Origin: Acidobacteriaceae bacterium | GTDB lineage: Bacteria > Acidobacteriota > Terriglobia > Terriglobales > Acidobacteriaceae | Assembly (NCBI GenBank): GCA_028283655.1 | Contig: JAPWKE010000003.1 | Span: 2,480,001 to 2,544,000 of the forward strand | Length of the DNA: 64,000 nucleotides | Reading direction: 5' to 3' | Shown: in pieces, positions 30,843-39,580 of the stretch | Layout of the letters: every line of letters starts with the position of its first letter | Numbering within the stretch: the stretch's first letter is position 1 | Position numbers and translations under genes: made by a program | Notes under the pieces: model-generated | The model's input: only the letters and a program-made list of their open reading frames with translations | Databases searched by the model: none | Told to the model about the DNA's origin: nothing

Positions 30843-31600
30843 TAACCGAACCTCCCGGTGATGTAATCTTCCGTCCGCTTGTCCTGCGGCTTGGTAAAGA
30901 TAGTGCTGGTTGGAGCAAATTCTACGAGCTGACCCGTGAGGAAGAAGCCTGTGTTTTCAGCCACGCGTGCAGCCTGCTGCATGTTGTGCGTCACGATCAC
31001 GATCGTGTACTCGTCCTTGAGCTGGAAGATCAGATCTTCGATCTTCGAGGTCGAAGCCGGGTCAAGCGCGCTGGCGGGCTCATCCATCAGCAGCACTTCG
31101 GGGTCCACCGCCAGAGCGCGTGCAATGCACAGGCGCTGCTGCTGTCCACCCGAAAGCGAGGCACCGGACTTCTTCTTCAAATCGTCCTTCACTTCGTTCC
31201 AAAGCGCTGCCTGCTTCAGCGAGCGCTCAACGACTTCGTCCAATATCTTCTTGTTGCGGAAGCCGTTCAGCTTCAACCCGCTGACTACGTTGTCATAGAT
31301 CGACATCGTCGGAAACGGGTTGGGGCGCTGGAACACCATACCGATGCGGCGGCGAATCTCTACCGGAGACGCCTGCTTGTAGATGTCGACATCCGCGACC
31401 TTGACCGTGCCTTCGACACGAGCAGTCGGGTTCGTTTCATGCATCCGGTTCAGGCAGCGCACGAACGTGGACTTGCCACAGCCCGACGGCCCGATTAGCG
31501 CAGTGGCTGAGTTTGCAGGAATATTCAGGTTGATATCCCGCAGCGTGTGCGTACTTCCGTACCACGCGTTGAGATTGACGACTTCAATGCCGACACCCAC
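30842..31600 (-). CDS. pstB: Phosphate ABC transporter ATP-binding protein (PstB)
   Basis: A 252-aa ATPase with Walker [19 protein letters not shown], signature [15 protein letters not shown] and Walker [15 protein letters not shown]. The GTG at 31600 is taken as start because GGGAGGA lies about five bases upstream and the codon overlaps the pstA stop by one base (TAGTG). A longer frame into pstA is not supported. It energises phosphate import with PstA and PstC. Confidence 0.96.
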   Translation of the reverse strand: MGVGIEVVNLNAWYGSTHTLRDINLNIPANSATALIGPSGCGKSTFVRCLNRMHETNPTARVEGTVKVADVDIYKQASPVEIRRRIGMVFQRPNPFPTMSIYDNVVSGLKLNGFRNKKILDEVVERSLKQAALWNEVKDDLKKKSGASLSGGQQQRLCIARALAVDPEVLLMDEPASALDPASTSKIEDLIFQLKDEYTIVIVTHNMQQAARVAENTGFFLTGQLVEFAPTSTIFTKPQDKRTEDYITGRFG

Positions 31601-32481
31601 TAGTGTCCTCCCTTGAGTTGGCCACGCGACGTCACGTAGCGGACCAGTCCCACCGAAACCATGATCAATGTGATGAGCACGAGCGAGCCAGCCCACGCCA
31701 GGCGGTGCCACTCGTCGTAAGGACTCATCGCGTACACAAAAATCTGCAGAGGAAGCGCAGCCATCGGCTCGTTCAGGTTGTGCGGCCAGAACTGCGAGCC
31801 GAACGCCGTGAAGAGCAATGGTGCGGTCTCACCCGCGACACGCGCAAAGGCCAGCATGCAACCCGTAATGATGCCGGGAGCTGCCGTGCGCAGTGAGATC
31901 GACATGATCATGCGCCAGCGCGGTACGCCCAGGCCGTACGCCGCTTCGCGAATGGCGTGAGGCACAGTCAGCAGCATCTCTTCGGTCGTACGCGTCACGG
32001 TCGGGACCATCATGATCGCCAGCGTAACGCCGGCAGCCAGTGCCGAGAAGTGCCGCTGATGAACAACGATCAGCGCATAGCCTGCGATGCCCATCACGAT
32101 CGACGGCACACCGTTCAACACGTCCGCCACGAAGCGGATGATCGTACCGAGGCGCTTGCCCGGGCCATACTCAGCGAGATAAACACCGCCGAGGATACCC
32201 ACGGGGATGCCCATCAGACTAGCTAGTGTGAGGATGATGCTCGATCCAAAGATCGAGTTCGCCATACCGCCGCCGGTCTCTCCGACAGGCTTCGGTGTCT
32301 GCGTGAAGAACGCAACGTTGAGCGAGCTTGCACCCTTGTAGATCAGATAAAAGAGAATCGCGATCAGCGGGATAAGGACAACCAGCGTACCGAACACCGA
32401 AATGAACGTAACCGCGTGGTTTGAAGCCGCACGCCTGTGAGAGTTCGCACGGCTGGGGCGAAGCTGAGTAGCACCGTTCAT
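31600..32481 (-). CDS. pstA: Phosphate ABC transporter permease (PstA)
   Basis: A 293-aa permease with six predicted membrane segments, the first at about residues 24 to 46 ([20 protein letters not shown]). The ABC permease loop reads [15 protein letters not shown] with the following [13 protein letters not shown]. PstA and PstC form the transmembrane channel. Its ATG overlaps the pstC stop by four bases. Confidence 0.95.
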   Translation of the reverse strand: MNGATQLRPSRANSHRRAASNHAVTFISVFGTLVVLIPLIAILFYLIYKGASSLNVAFFTQTPKPVGETGGGMANSIFGSSIILTLASLMGIPVGILGGVYLAEYGPGKRLGTIIRFVADVLNGVPSIVMGIAGYALIVVHQRHFSALAAGVTLAIMMVPTVTRTTEEMLLTVPHAIREAAYGLGVPRWRMIMSISLRTAAPGIITGCMLAFARVAGETAPLLFTAFGSQFWPHNLNEPMAALPLQIFVYAMSPYDEWHRLAWAGSLVLITLIMVSVGLVRYVTSRGQLKGGH

Positions 32482-33536
32482 CGGGCCTCCGATGCGTTAC
32501 CGCGCGTCACAAACCAGACCAGCAGACGTGCAATGCTGTTGACGACGATCGTGACGAGGAAGAGCGCCAGGCCGATCTCGATCAGCGACGAGAGGTACAG
32601 ATCGCCGGTCGCTTCTGTAAACTCGTTCGCGATAACGCTGGCCAGCGTATAGCCAGGAGCGAAGAGGCTCTTCGCTACATCCGGATGGTTGCCGATCACC
32701 ATCGTGACCGCCATCGTCTCGCCCAGCGCACGCCCCAGACCGAGGATGATGCCGCCGACAATACCGACGCGAGCATTACGCAGCACGGCGATGCGAATCA
32801 TCTCCCAACGCGTAGCTCCCAGAGCCAGGACGCCTTCCTTCTGACTCACCGGAACCGCTCCCATCACTTCGCGAGTGATGGAGGAGATCACCGGTAGAAC
32901 CATGATCGAGAGAATAATGCTCGCCGTCAGAATGCCTTCGCCGAAGTTCGAGCCAGAGAACAGACCCGTCCAGCCGAAGTACTTCACCAGAAAGGGGCCA
33001 AGCTGGTCGCGCATGATCGGCACGAGCACGAACACGGCCCACAGACCGTACACCACTGAAGGAATCGCAGCGAGCAGCTCTGTCAGAAACGCTACTGAGC
33101 TACGGAACGGCTTCGGGCAGATCTCCATGATGAAGACGGAGACGCAAAGCGCGAGAGGAACGGCGATGCAAAGCGCAAGGAACGACGTGATCAGCGTTCC
33201 ATAGATGAACGGCCATGCGCCGAAGTCGCCCGTGACAGGATTCCACGCCGAGTGGAAGAAGAACTTGATGCCGAACTGATGCAGCGAGAGCTTCGACTGC
33301 TGGATCAGCATGAAAAGAATCAGCGTGACGATGCCGATGATGGAGAGTGCAGAGAGCAGAACGATGGAGCCAAAGGCGCGATCGGTACCGGCACCGCTGC
33401 CTCGGCTGCTCAGAAAGTTGCGCACTGCAGCCGGAGCTTTGCCTGCGACAGCCGGGGCTGACGTGTGGTGCTCCCTGTTCACAGCTACCTTTAGCAGGGC
33501 GGGCTCTTCGGCTTGAGTTGTTTGCGGATCAGACAT
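32478..33536 (-). CDS. pstC: Phosphate ABC transporter permease (PstC)
   Basis: A 352-aa permease with an unusually long N-terminal cytoplasmic stretch of about 60 residues, rich in Ala, before the first membrane helix (IVLLSALSIIGIVTLILFML). The EAA-type loop is KEGVLALGATRWEMI. It is the first gene after a terminator that follows pstS. A candidate Pho-box-like site and a -10 element lie just upstream, so pstC-pstA-pstB-phoU may have its own promoter. Confidence 0.95.
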   Translation of the reverse strand: MSDPQTTQAEEPALLKVAVNREHHTSAPAVAGKAPAAVRNFLSSRGSGAGTDRAFGSIVLLSALSIIGIVTLILFMLIQQSKLSLHQFGIKFFFHSAWNPVTGDFGAWPFIYGTLITSFLALCIAVPLALCVSVFIMEICPKPFRSSVAFLTELLAAIPSVVYGLWAVFVLVPIMRDQLGPFLVKYFGWTGLFSGSNFGEGILTASIILSIMVLPVISSITREVMGAVPVSQKEGVLALGATRWEMIRIAVLRNARVGIVGGIILGLGRALGETMAVTMVIGNHPDVAKSLFAPGYTLASVIANEFTEATGDLYLSSLIEIGLALFLVTIVVNSIARLLVWFVTRGNASEAR

Positions 33537-33588
33537 AGAAGAAGGTCTTCAAATTCCCATTCTGACTTCTTTGTGGAATACGTACAAG

Positions 33589-33620
33589 AGTATCCGGCAA
33601 TTGTGAACGTACCGTGAATA
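33589..33620 (-). promoter_or_regulatory. Candidate Pho-box-like promoter before pstC
   Basis: On the coding strand two half-sites, TATTCAC and CGTTCAC, are separated by four bases, an 11-bp period (33603-33620). Eight bases downstream is a -10-like GATACT (33589-33594). The 7+4+7 layout is that of PhoB sites, but each half matches CTGTCAC at only 4 to 5 of 7 positions. Confidence 0.4.
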
Positions 33621-33655
33621 ACTGCTTAAACACTTGGAAATTCAATTGTGATGAA

Positions 33656-33692
33656 ACGAAAAACCCGCACGCCACTCTTTGCGACGTGCGGG
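33656..33692 (-). terminator. Rho-independent terminator after pstS
   Basis: On the minus strand the stem CCCGCACG/CGTGCGGG (8 bp, 13-base loop) is followed by TTTTTCGTTT. It separates pstS from pstC, which would let PstS be made in excess of the membrane subunits. Confidence 0.85.
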
Positions 33693-33714
33693 CCGACCGA
33701 TTGAATACCGGGGT

Positions 33715-34728
33715 CTACTTGAGGTAGTTGATTGCGCCCGAAACCTTGATCGCTACGTTCTTCGGCAGCGGAGCGTAGGTCAGACCAGCAGCTTCCGACT
33801 CACCATGCTCGAGCATCCACTTCAGGAAGTCCTTGAGCACAGCAGCCTTCTTCGGGTCCTGCGACTGCATCGGGATCAGCAGCCAGGTGAAGGAGGAGAT
33901 CGGGTAAGCGTTTGCGCCGGGAGCGTTCGTGATTGAAACGCGGAAGTCATTCGGCATGTGAGCAGCTGCGCCAGCGGCAGCTTCCGTCACAGCCTCGGTC
34001 GAAGCCTTCACGAACTTGCCTGCGGGGTTCTTTACCGTGCCGAAGCTCATGTGGTTCTGCACCGCGTAAATCAGCTCAACATAACCGAAAGAAAACGGGC
34101 TGCTGCGAACCATACCGGCAACGCCTTCGTTGCCCTTCTGGCCGATACCGATGGGCCAGCGAACCGAAGTCGCCTTGCCAACCTTCGCCTGGAAGTCCGA
34201 CGAAACCTTCGAGAGATAGTCGGTGAAGATGTATGTCGTGCCCGATCCGTCCGAACGATACACCGGCAGAATCTGGTGATCGGGGAGGTTTACACCCGGG
34301 TTGATGGACTTGATGCGAGCATCGTCCCACTTGGTGATCTTGCCGAGGTAGATGTCAGCAATGATGTCGCCCGTGAACTTCAGCTCAGCGTTTACACCGG
34401 GGATGTTGTACGTCGGAACCACTGCGCCGAGCACGGTTGGGATGTGGAAGAGCTTGATCTTGGCTTCCGACATCTGCTGGTCGGTCATCGGGCCGTCCGA
34501 GGCGCCGAAGTCGACGATGCCCTGCGATGCCTGGCGGATACCAGCGCCGGAACCAACAGCCTGATAGTTGATCTGCACGCCGGGGTGCGAAGCGGAGTAC
34601 TCGCTGAACCACTTCGAGTAGATCGGGTTCGGGAAGGTTGCGCCTGCACCGTTCAGGCTCTGCGCGCCAGCGCTCACCGTAAGGATGGCGGCTGCTGCTG
34701 CGACCGCACTCATCAACTTCAGCTTCAT
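33715..34728 (-). CDS. pstS: Periplasmic phosphate-binding protein (PstS)
   Basis: A 337-aa exported protein. The signal peptide is MKLKLMSAVAAAAAILTVSAGAQS and the mature start LNGAGATFPNPIYSKWFSEY is diagnostic. Phosphate contacts are in GSGAGIRQASQGIVDFGASD and RSDGSGTTYIFTDYLSK. It delivers phosphate to PstCA. The gene lies 119 bases downstream of the porin gene on the same strand, without a T-tailed terminator between them, so porin and pstS may share a transcript. Confidence 0.97.
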   Translation of the reverse strand: MKLKLMSAVAAAAAILTVSAGAQSLNGAGATFPNPIYSKWFSEYSASHPGVQINYQAVGSGAGIRQASQGIVDFGASDGPMTDQQMSEAKIKLFHIPTVLGAVVPTYNIPGVNAELKFTGDIIADIYLGKITKWDDARIKSINPGVNLPDHQILPVYRSDGSGTTYIFTDYLSKVSSDFQAKVGKATSVRWPIGIGQKGNEGVAGMVRSSPFSFGYVELIYAVQNHMSFGTVKNPAGKFVKASTEAVTEAAAGAAAHMPNDFRVSITNAPGANAYPISSFTWLLIPMQSQDPKKAAVLKDFLKWMLEHGESEAAGLTYAPLPKNVAIKVSGAINYLK

Positions 34729-34847
34729 ATCTGTCTCCTGGGACTTGCTTCACGGCTTCCTGCCGGAAGGTTTTTCATTACTGACTGCAAGAGGATGCTA
34801 GGCGCATCCTATTGCAGCCAGATGAATTTGTGGCAATTTCCTGTGAT

Positions 34848-36662
34848 TTAGGGGATGTAGTAGCGCATGCCCACGTGGATCATGCTGTCCTCAGCGCGCG
34901 GGCCGGTCGGAGCGTTCGCCACCGTCGAGCCTGCCACCGAACCCGACCACAGGTTACGCTGAATGTACTGGTACGTCATCGAGTACTGCAGGCGACCGAT
35001 CTTCGGGCTATCGACCAGGCGATAGGTCCAGCCAATCATGCCTTCCTGGATGTAGCGAGTCAGACCAGCGCAGTTGGCAGCAGTATCCGAAGCAGCGTTA
35101 CCGCCGACGGCAGCCACTGCGTAGCAGCCTGCGTTGTTCGCCGAAGTTGCACCGTAGCCGAAGATGTTCGAACCGATCTGGTACTGGGTGCGCTGATTGT
35201 ACTCACCACCGTAGTACGTGAACACATCAAGCTTCTTCGTGGGGTGCGTCTCGAGCGAGAAGAGACCGCTGTAGTGGCGGATCGGCTCAAGCGTACCGTC
35301 GTTCTTCACGGTCACATCCGAGAGCGTAGCCGAGCTGTAGCGAGCAACGCCCTGACCGGCAAGACCCTGCACTGCAAGCGTAACGAACTTGCTCGGGGTT
35401 ACGCGGGCGCTGGCGAAGACACCGCCACCAACCTTGGTGTCCTTGAGCTGCTTCGTCGTGTCGTAGGTGTAGGTCGAGCTGTTGCCGCTCGTCAGAGGGT
35501 TGTACACCGTGCGGAAGAAGCGAGCGAGACCGCCTACTTCAAAGTGCGAGTGCGGATAATCCAGCGTGCCCTTCACGAGAACGTCAGGAGCAACGTTGTT
35601 CGAATAGCTTGCCGTCGCATTGTAGAGACCGCCGCCGACGCCAGCACCCTGGAAGAGATAGCCAGCCGGAGCCGTACCGCTCACGCCCACGCTGAGGGTC
35701 TGAGCCTGCTCAACGCTGAGCGCTGCGGTGAAGAGACCGGTCTTGAGGTCGCCAAACTGTTGCTGCACGCGGATCGCGGGCTGGCGGGTCCAGTTGAAGC
35801 CGACCATGTACTGCGGATCGATCGTGTTCGGCAGCTTCTCGGTTGCGTTGTTCGTGCTCAGGCCGGTCTCCGTGATCAACGACCACATCTGACCGCCGGT
35901 CACAGCGAAGCGGCTCGCCGTTTCAGCCTTGCCCCAGAACTGACGCTGACGCAGCGTGTAGGAGTTCGACTGGTTGTCATTCGAGGTCGTGCCCGAGCTG
36001 AGGAAGTCAGCTTCGAAGTAGCCCGAGAGCTTGAAGTTGCCTGCATCGCCCGTGAACAGAGCGCCGATACGGCTCTGGCGGCCCGAGAAGTTCAGTTCGC
36101 TGGCGTGGCCTTCGTTCGCACCCGGCAGCGGAATCGTGTTGAAGGGAGTGTTGATGTCCGAGTTCACCGAACGCTGACGCCACACACCTTCAAACGCGAA
36201 GAAGGCAACGGGCTTGATCGTCACACCCTTGTAGTGTAGAGCGAGCGGGCTTTCGATCTCCTGGCGCATCTGCGCCTGGTTCGCAACCACAGTCTCCTGC
36301 AGGCCCTGGTCGGTCGCCTTCAGGTCGTTCACCGACTGCTGAAGCGTATCAACCTTCTGCTGTGCAGCCGAGGAGCTGGAGTACGCTTCGCTGGCCTTGG
36401 CCGTTGCATCTGCCGCGCTCTGCTGTGCCGCTGCAGTGTTGGAGGTCGCCGTTACGATCTGCTGATCGCGATCAGCAAGCTGGCTCTTCAGAGCATCGAG
36501 CTGCTCCTGCTGGCGCTTCATCTGCTCCTGAAGCGCGTCGATCTGCGCCACGGCAGAGCTCTTCGAAACCTTCTTCTTCGTCGTGTGCTTCGGCTGGCTG
36601 GTCTGGCCTACCGCCACGCCAGTCAACATCAGTGCCGCTGCCACCTTCACAAGTTGCTTCAT
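34848..36662 (-). CDS. Outer-membrane porin with N-terminal coiled coil, probably phosphate-regulated
   Basis: A 604-aa protein with a signal peptide (MKQLVKVAAALMLTGVAVGQ). A long heptad-type coiled coil follows (residues about 35 to 135; IDALQEQMKRQQEQLDALKS, VDTLQQSVNDLKATDQGLQ), then a beta-barrel of about 450 residues (SRIGALFTGDAGNFKLSGYF, ending in GMRYYIP). The layout resembles DcaP/OprO-type porins whose coiled coil projects into the periplasm. Substrate cannot be read from sequence. Its position between phoR and pstS and the four phased Pho-like half-sites upstream suggest a phosphate- or phosphoester-uptake porin. Confidence 0.8.
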   Translation of the reverse strand: MKQLVKVAAALMLTGVAVGQTSQPKHTTKKKVSKSSAVAQIDALQEQMKRQQEQLDALKSQLADRDQQIVTATSNTAAAQQSAADATAKASEAYSSSSAAQQKVDTLQQSVNDLKATDQGLQETVVANQAQMRQEIESPLALHYKGVTIKPVAFFAFEGVWRQRSVNSDINTPFNTIPLPGANEGHASELNFSGRQSRIGALFTGDAGNFKLSGYFEADFLSSGTTSNDNQSNSYTLRQRQFWGKAETASRFAVTGGQMWSLITETGLSTNNATEKLPNTIDPQYMVGFNWTRQPAIRVQQQFGDLKTGLFTAALSVEQAQTLSVGVSGTAPAGYLFQGAGVGGGLYNATASYSNNVAPDVLVKGTLDYPHSHFEVGGLARFFRTVYNPLTSGNSSTYTYDTTKQLKDTKVGGGVFASARVTPSKFVTLAVQGLAGQGVARYSSATLSDVTVKNDGTLEPIRHYSGLFSLETHPTKKLDVFTYYGGEYNQRTQYQIGSNIFGYGATSANNAGCYAVAAVGGNAASDTAANCAGLTRYIQEGMIGWTYRLVDSPKIGRLQYSMTYQYIQRNLWSGSVAGSTVANAPTGPRAEDSMIHVGMRYYIP

Positions 36663-36827
36663 CGTCGTCCTCTCAATGTGCGGACCGTGACGCGTGCAGG
36701 TGTAGCCTGCATTCGCACGCGCATCATGGAGTCAGCCATCAGGGCTTCAAACCATCTGCGCATTCGTCTCACGGGACCGTTGAGAGTGATATTGGCAGGC
36801 GACGATAAATGCACTGCTAATTCGCCG

Positions 36828-36867
36828 TGAACGTTCAGAGAACGAGCTGTTACGAAACGATGAATAG
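36828..36867 (-). promoter_or_regulatory. Four 11-bp-phased Pho-like half-sites before the porin gene
   Basis: On the coding strand the 7-mers TATTCAT, TCGTAAC, CGTTCTC and CGTTCAC occur exactly every 11 bases, ending 166 bases before the porin start. Each half matches CTGTCAC/T at about 4 to 5 positions. The last one equals a half-site found before pstC. The exact phasing is the main argument; a -10 was not assigned. Confidence 0.45.
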
Positions 36868-36919
36868 CACTGAGAAGTAAGGACGTTTCTTGTTTCCAAC
36901 AATCGTTAAGAAATAATGA

Positions 36920-38263
36920 CTAAGCAGCAACAGGCAACGTGAACAAAAATGTTGAACCAGAGCCGAGATCACTCTCTACCCAGATCTTGCCGCCATGCTG
37001 TTCCACAATATGCTTCGCGATCGCAAGTCCGAGACCCGTTCCACCCGTCTCACGCGAACGTGCTTTGTCCACGCGATAGAAGCGCTCGAAGATGCGCTCC
37101 AGGTGCTCGCTGCCAATGCCCACGCCGTGATCACGCACAGAGAAGCGCACCATCTCGCCGTCCAGCACAGCGCCCACTTCCACCGTTGCCGGCTCGCCTG
37201 CCCGCGTACGCCCATAGCGGGTCGCGTTCTCGATCAAGTTGGAAAGCACCTGCACGATCTGATCTGAGGACGCCATCACACGAACAGTCGTAATGGCATG
37301 CAACGACAACTGTGCTCCTGCATCCACGACCAGTCCGCGTACCGCCGCTACCGCATCGCTCACCATACGATCAGCCGGATGCGCAGTCGGCGTAAGCTTG
37401 TCCTCGCCGCTTTCAACTCGGGCCAAAGCCAGCAGATCTTCCGTCAGACGCGTCATACGTGTGGCGTTCTTCAGGATGATCTCCAGGAAGTTTTTCGCAC
37501 CAGCGCTCAACGACTGCTCGTGATCAAGCAGCGTCTCCACATAACCGCTGATGGAAGTCAGCGGCGTACGAAGCTCGTGGGAGACGTTCGCGATAAACTC
37601 ACGCTGCGTGCGCTCCGCATGCTCAATCGGCGTCGAGTCACGCATCACCACCACCGCGCCGCCACCGGGAATCGGCGCCGCAGTCACATCATGAATACGT
37701 CCCGGCAACAATCCTGTCGCACGGCGCTCCGCTACGATGTGGTCATCCAGCACCACACGAACGCAGAGCAGAACCTCAGGATCTCGAACAGCCGCTACCA
37801 GCGGATTGCCCGAACGTGTCGCCCCATTCAAGACCTCGCGCATCGGCGCGTTGGCCCACAGGATGTAGCCCCCTGCATCAACGGCAACCACCCAGTCACG
37901 CATAGCATCGAGCACCGCAGCCAGCTTCGCACGTTCGTCTTCCAGAACTTTACGTTCAGCGAGATGTCGTCCCTGTGCTTCAAGCAGCAGGAACTCCAGC
38001 CCCGGCAGCAGGTGGGAGAAGGCAGCGTTATCCGAGGCAATCTGGGCAGGAAACGCGCGCAACGCGTGCTGCATGGCATCGAGTTCCATGCGGCGCTGCT
38101 TCACCAGCGCAACCGCAATCCAGAACACGCCGAAGACCCACAGGGCGAAGAAAACGCCCGGGCCCCACGCCGGTGTATGCGGCAACTGATCCGCCAGCCC
38201 GGCACCGGCGATCGACGCAGCGATCGCCAGCACAAAGATTCGCACTGCCCAGGAGATTCGCAT
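36920..38263 (-). CDS. phoR: Phosphate-regulon sensor histidine kinase (PhoR)
   Basis: A 447-aa membrane kinase. Two N-terminal membrane segments ([17 protein letters not shown] and [17 protein letters not shown]) lack a large periplasmic loop, as in PhoR. A PAS domain follows ([20 protein letters not shown]), then HisKA with the phosphorylated His in [19 protein letters not shown]. The ATPase domain shows [26 protein letters not shown] and [17 protein letters not shown]. It phosphorylates PhoB, whose gene ends 11 bases upstream. Confidence 0.93.
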   Translation of the reverse strand: MRISWAVRIFVLAIAASIAGAGLADQLPHTPAWGPGVFFALWVFGVFWIAVALVKQRRMELDAMQHALRAFPAQIASDNAAFSHLLPGLEFLLLEAQGRHLAERKVLEDERAKLAAVLDAMRDWVVAVDAGGYILWANAPMREVLNGATRSGNPLVAAVRDPEVLLCVRVVLDDHIVAERRATGLLPGRIHDVTAAPIPGGGAVVVMRDSTPIEHAERTQREFIANVSHELRTPLTSISGYVETLLDHEQSLSAGAKNFLEIILKNATRMTRLTEDLLALARVESGEDKLTPTAHPADRMVSDAVAAVRGLVVDAGAQLSLHAITTVRVMASSDQIVQVLSNLIENATRYGRTRAGEPATVEVGAVLDGEMVRFSVRDHGVGIGSEHLERIFERFYRVDKARSRETGGTGLGLAIAKHIVEQHGGKIWVESDLGSGSTFLFTLPVAA

Positions 38264-38274
38264 TGCTGGCCGCC

Positions 38275-38973
38275 TTAGCTTACCTTCGGCATCTCAAAGC
38301 GATAGCCGGCGCCACGCATCGTCTTCAGATAACGCGGATTTTCAGGATCGGTCTCGACCTTTTCACGCACGCGGCGCACATACACGTCCACCGAACGCGG
38401 CGTCACGAAGCGAGCGTCACCCCAGACAGCATCCAGAAGCTGATCGCGACTGAAGACGCGGCCCGGATGGCGGGCCAGATAATCCAGCAAGCGGAACTCG
38501 GTCGCCGTCGTTGCCAGCAACTCACCGTTCACGCGCAGCTGCATCGCAGCCTGGTCAATTTCAATGCTGTCGAACTTGAGCAGGCTCGGCGCTGTCGGGC
38601 GCTCGAAGCGGCGCAGCACAGCCTTCACACGAGCCAGCAACTCACGCGTCCCAAAAGGCTTGGTGATGTAGTCATCTGCGCCCATCTCCAGGCCAAGCAC
38701 GCGATCGTTCTCGCTCGCACGCGCCGTAAGGAAGATGATCGGCACGCCGGACAGCTTGGCGTTCGAGCGCAAACGGCGGCACAGGTCCAGCCCATCGCCA
38801 CCCGGCACCATGATGTCCAACAGAAAGAGTGAAGGCGGATCGCGCTCTGCATCGGCGGCAATCTGCCCCGGCGTCGCATAAGCCTTCACGTCATACCCAG
38901 CCGACTCCAGCTGATACTGCACCAGCCGCTGGATATCGATATCGTCTTCAAGCACTACAATCGTCTGACTCAC
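38275..38973 (-). CDS. phoB: Phosphate-regulon response regulator (PhoB)
   Basis: A 232-aa OmpR/PhoB-type regulator starting at GTG 38973. The receiver domain has the acidic pair in VVLEDD, phospho-acceptor Asp53 in [13 protein letters not shown] and the switch Lys in YITKPFG. The winged-helix output domain ends [20 protein letters not shown], then [14 protein letters not shown] promoter with a Pho-box-like triplet immediately upstream indicates autoregulation. It is cotranscribed with phoR. Confidence 0.93.
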   Translation of the reverse strand: MSQTIVVLEDDIDIQRLVQYQLESAGYDVKAYATPGQIAADAERDPPSLFLLDIMVPGGDGLDLCRRLRSNAKLSGVPIIFLTARASENDRVLGLEMGADDYITKPFGTRELLARVKAVLRRFERPTAPSLLKFDSIEIDQAAMQLRVNGELLATTATEFRLLDYLARHPGRVFSRDQLLDAVWGDARFVTPRSVDVYVRRVREKVETDPENPRYLKTMRGAGYRFEMPKVS

Positions 38974-39046
38974 GTTGAGCAAACCTCGTTCGTTGGCTAG
39001 CCAGAGTATCGCATCGGGCGCCACTACGGATTATTGCGCTTGCGTG

Positions 39047-39075
39047 AATATGAACAACAATCCCAGCAGAATCAA
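39047..39075 (-). promoter_or_regulatory. Predicted phoBR promoter
   Basis: On the coding strand TTGATT (-35, 39070-39075) and CATATT (-10, 39047-39052) are separated by 17 bases. Each matches consensus at four of six positions. The Pho-like repeats begin five bases upstream of the -35, the place expected for an activator. Confidence 0.5.
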
Positions 39076-39079
39076 CACG

Positions 39080-39108
39080 CTGTAACTTGGCTGTAACGGA
39101 TCTGTCAC
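39080..39108 (+). promoter_or_regulatory. Triple Pho-box-like repeat upstream of phoBR, in reverse orientation
   Basis: CTGTAAC-TTGG-CTGTAAC-GGAT-CTGTCAC gives three 7-mers at an exact 11-bp period. Each matches the PhoB half-site CTGTCAT/C at five to seven of seven positions. The repeats read in the plus direction, opposite to phoB transcription, and overlap the last codons of ridA. Confidence 0.7.
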
Positions 39109-39572
39109 GATCCAGCGGGATTTGTCGCAACAACCATCTGCACCTCGATGAGTGCATTCCGTGGCAAGGAGCTCGCCCCGACAGCCGTGCGAACATGCTT
39201 GCCCGCCTCGCCAAAGACATCGACCATCAAATCAGAGAAGCCGTCCATGACCCCGGCCAGCTTGTCGAACTCCGGCGTCGCGTTCACAAAACCCGTAACA
39301 CTCACCACGGATGCCACGCGCTCCAGCGAGCCTAGTTCGCTCGCCAACATCGCCAGCGCACGCAACCCGCTCGCACGCGCCGCGCTGTAACCTTCTTCAA
39401 CGCTGCGGTTCTCCCCCATGCGCCCCGTGATCACCACGTCACCATGCAGCGAGATAGCTCCAGCCAAAAAGCACAACCCACCCATCTGCTTCGCCAGCAG
39501 ATAATTTGCCGCGGGCTTCGGGGCCTGCGCCAACTCAATCCCCAGCGCCTTCAATCGTGCGTCAATATTCAT
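39105..39572 (-). CDS. RidA/YjgF-family protein lacking the usual catalytic arginine
   Basis: A 155-aa protein of the YjgF/YER057c/UK114 fold (FLAGAISLHGDVVITGRMGE, ASELGSLERVASVVSVTGFV, SLPRNALIEVQMVVAT). In classical RidA the residue just before the LP of the last motif is the Arg that binds the imine substrate. Here it is Ser (GASSLPRN). It therefore belongs to a RidA-like subgroup that may not have enamine deaminase activity. It starts eight bases after pyrB as the last gene of the pyrimidine operon; ridA also follows pyrBI in enterobacteria. Confidence 0.85.
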   Translation of the reverse strand: MNIDARLKALGIELAQAPKPAANYLLAKQMGGLCFLAGAISLHGDVVITGRMGENRSVEEGYSAARASGLRALAMLASELGSLERVASVVSVTGFVNATPEFDKLAGVMDGFSDLMVDVFGEAGKHVRTAVGASSLPRNALIEVQMVVATNPAGS

Positions 39573-39580
39573 ATCCGTCG

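Noticed and set aside
34791-34810. AGGATGC/GCATCCT hairpin between the porin and pstS as a terminator
   Set aside because: It is short, with mismatches in the lower stem and no T-run on the minus strand; readthrough into pstS is more likely.
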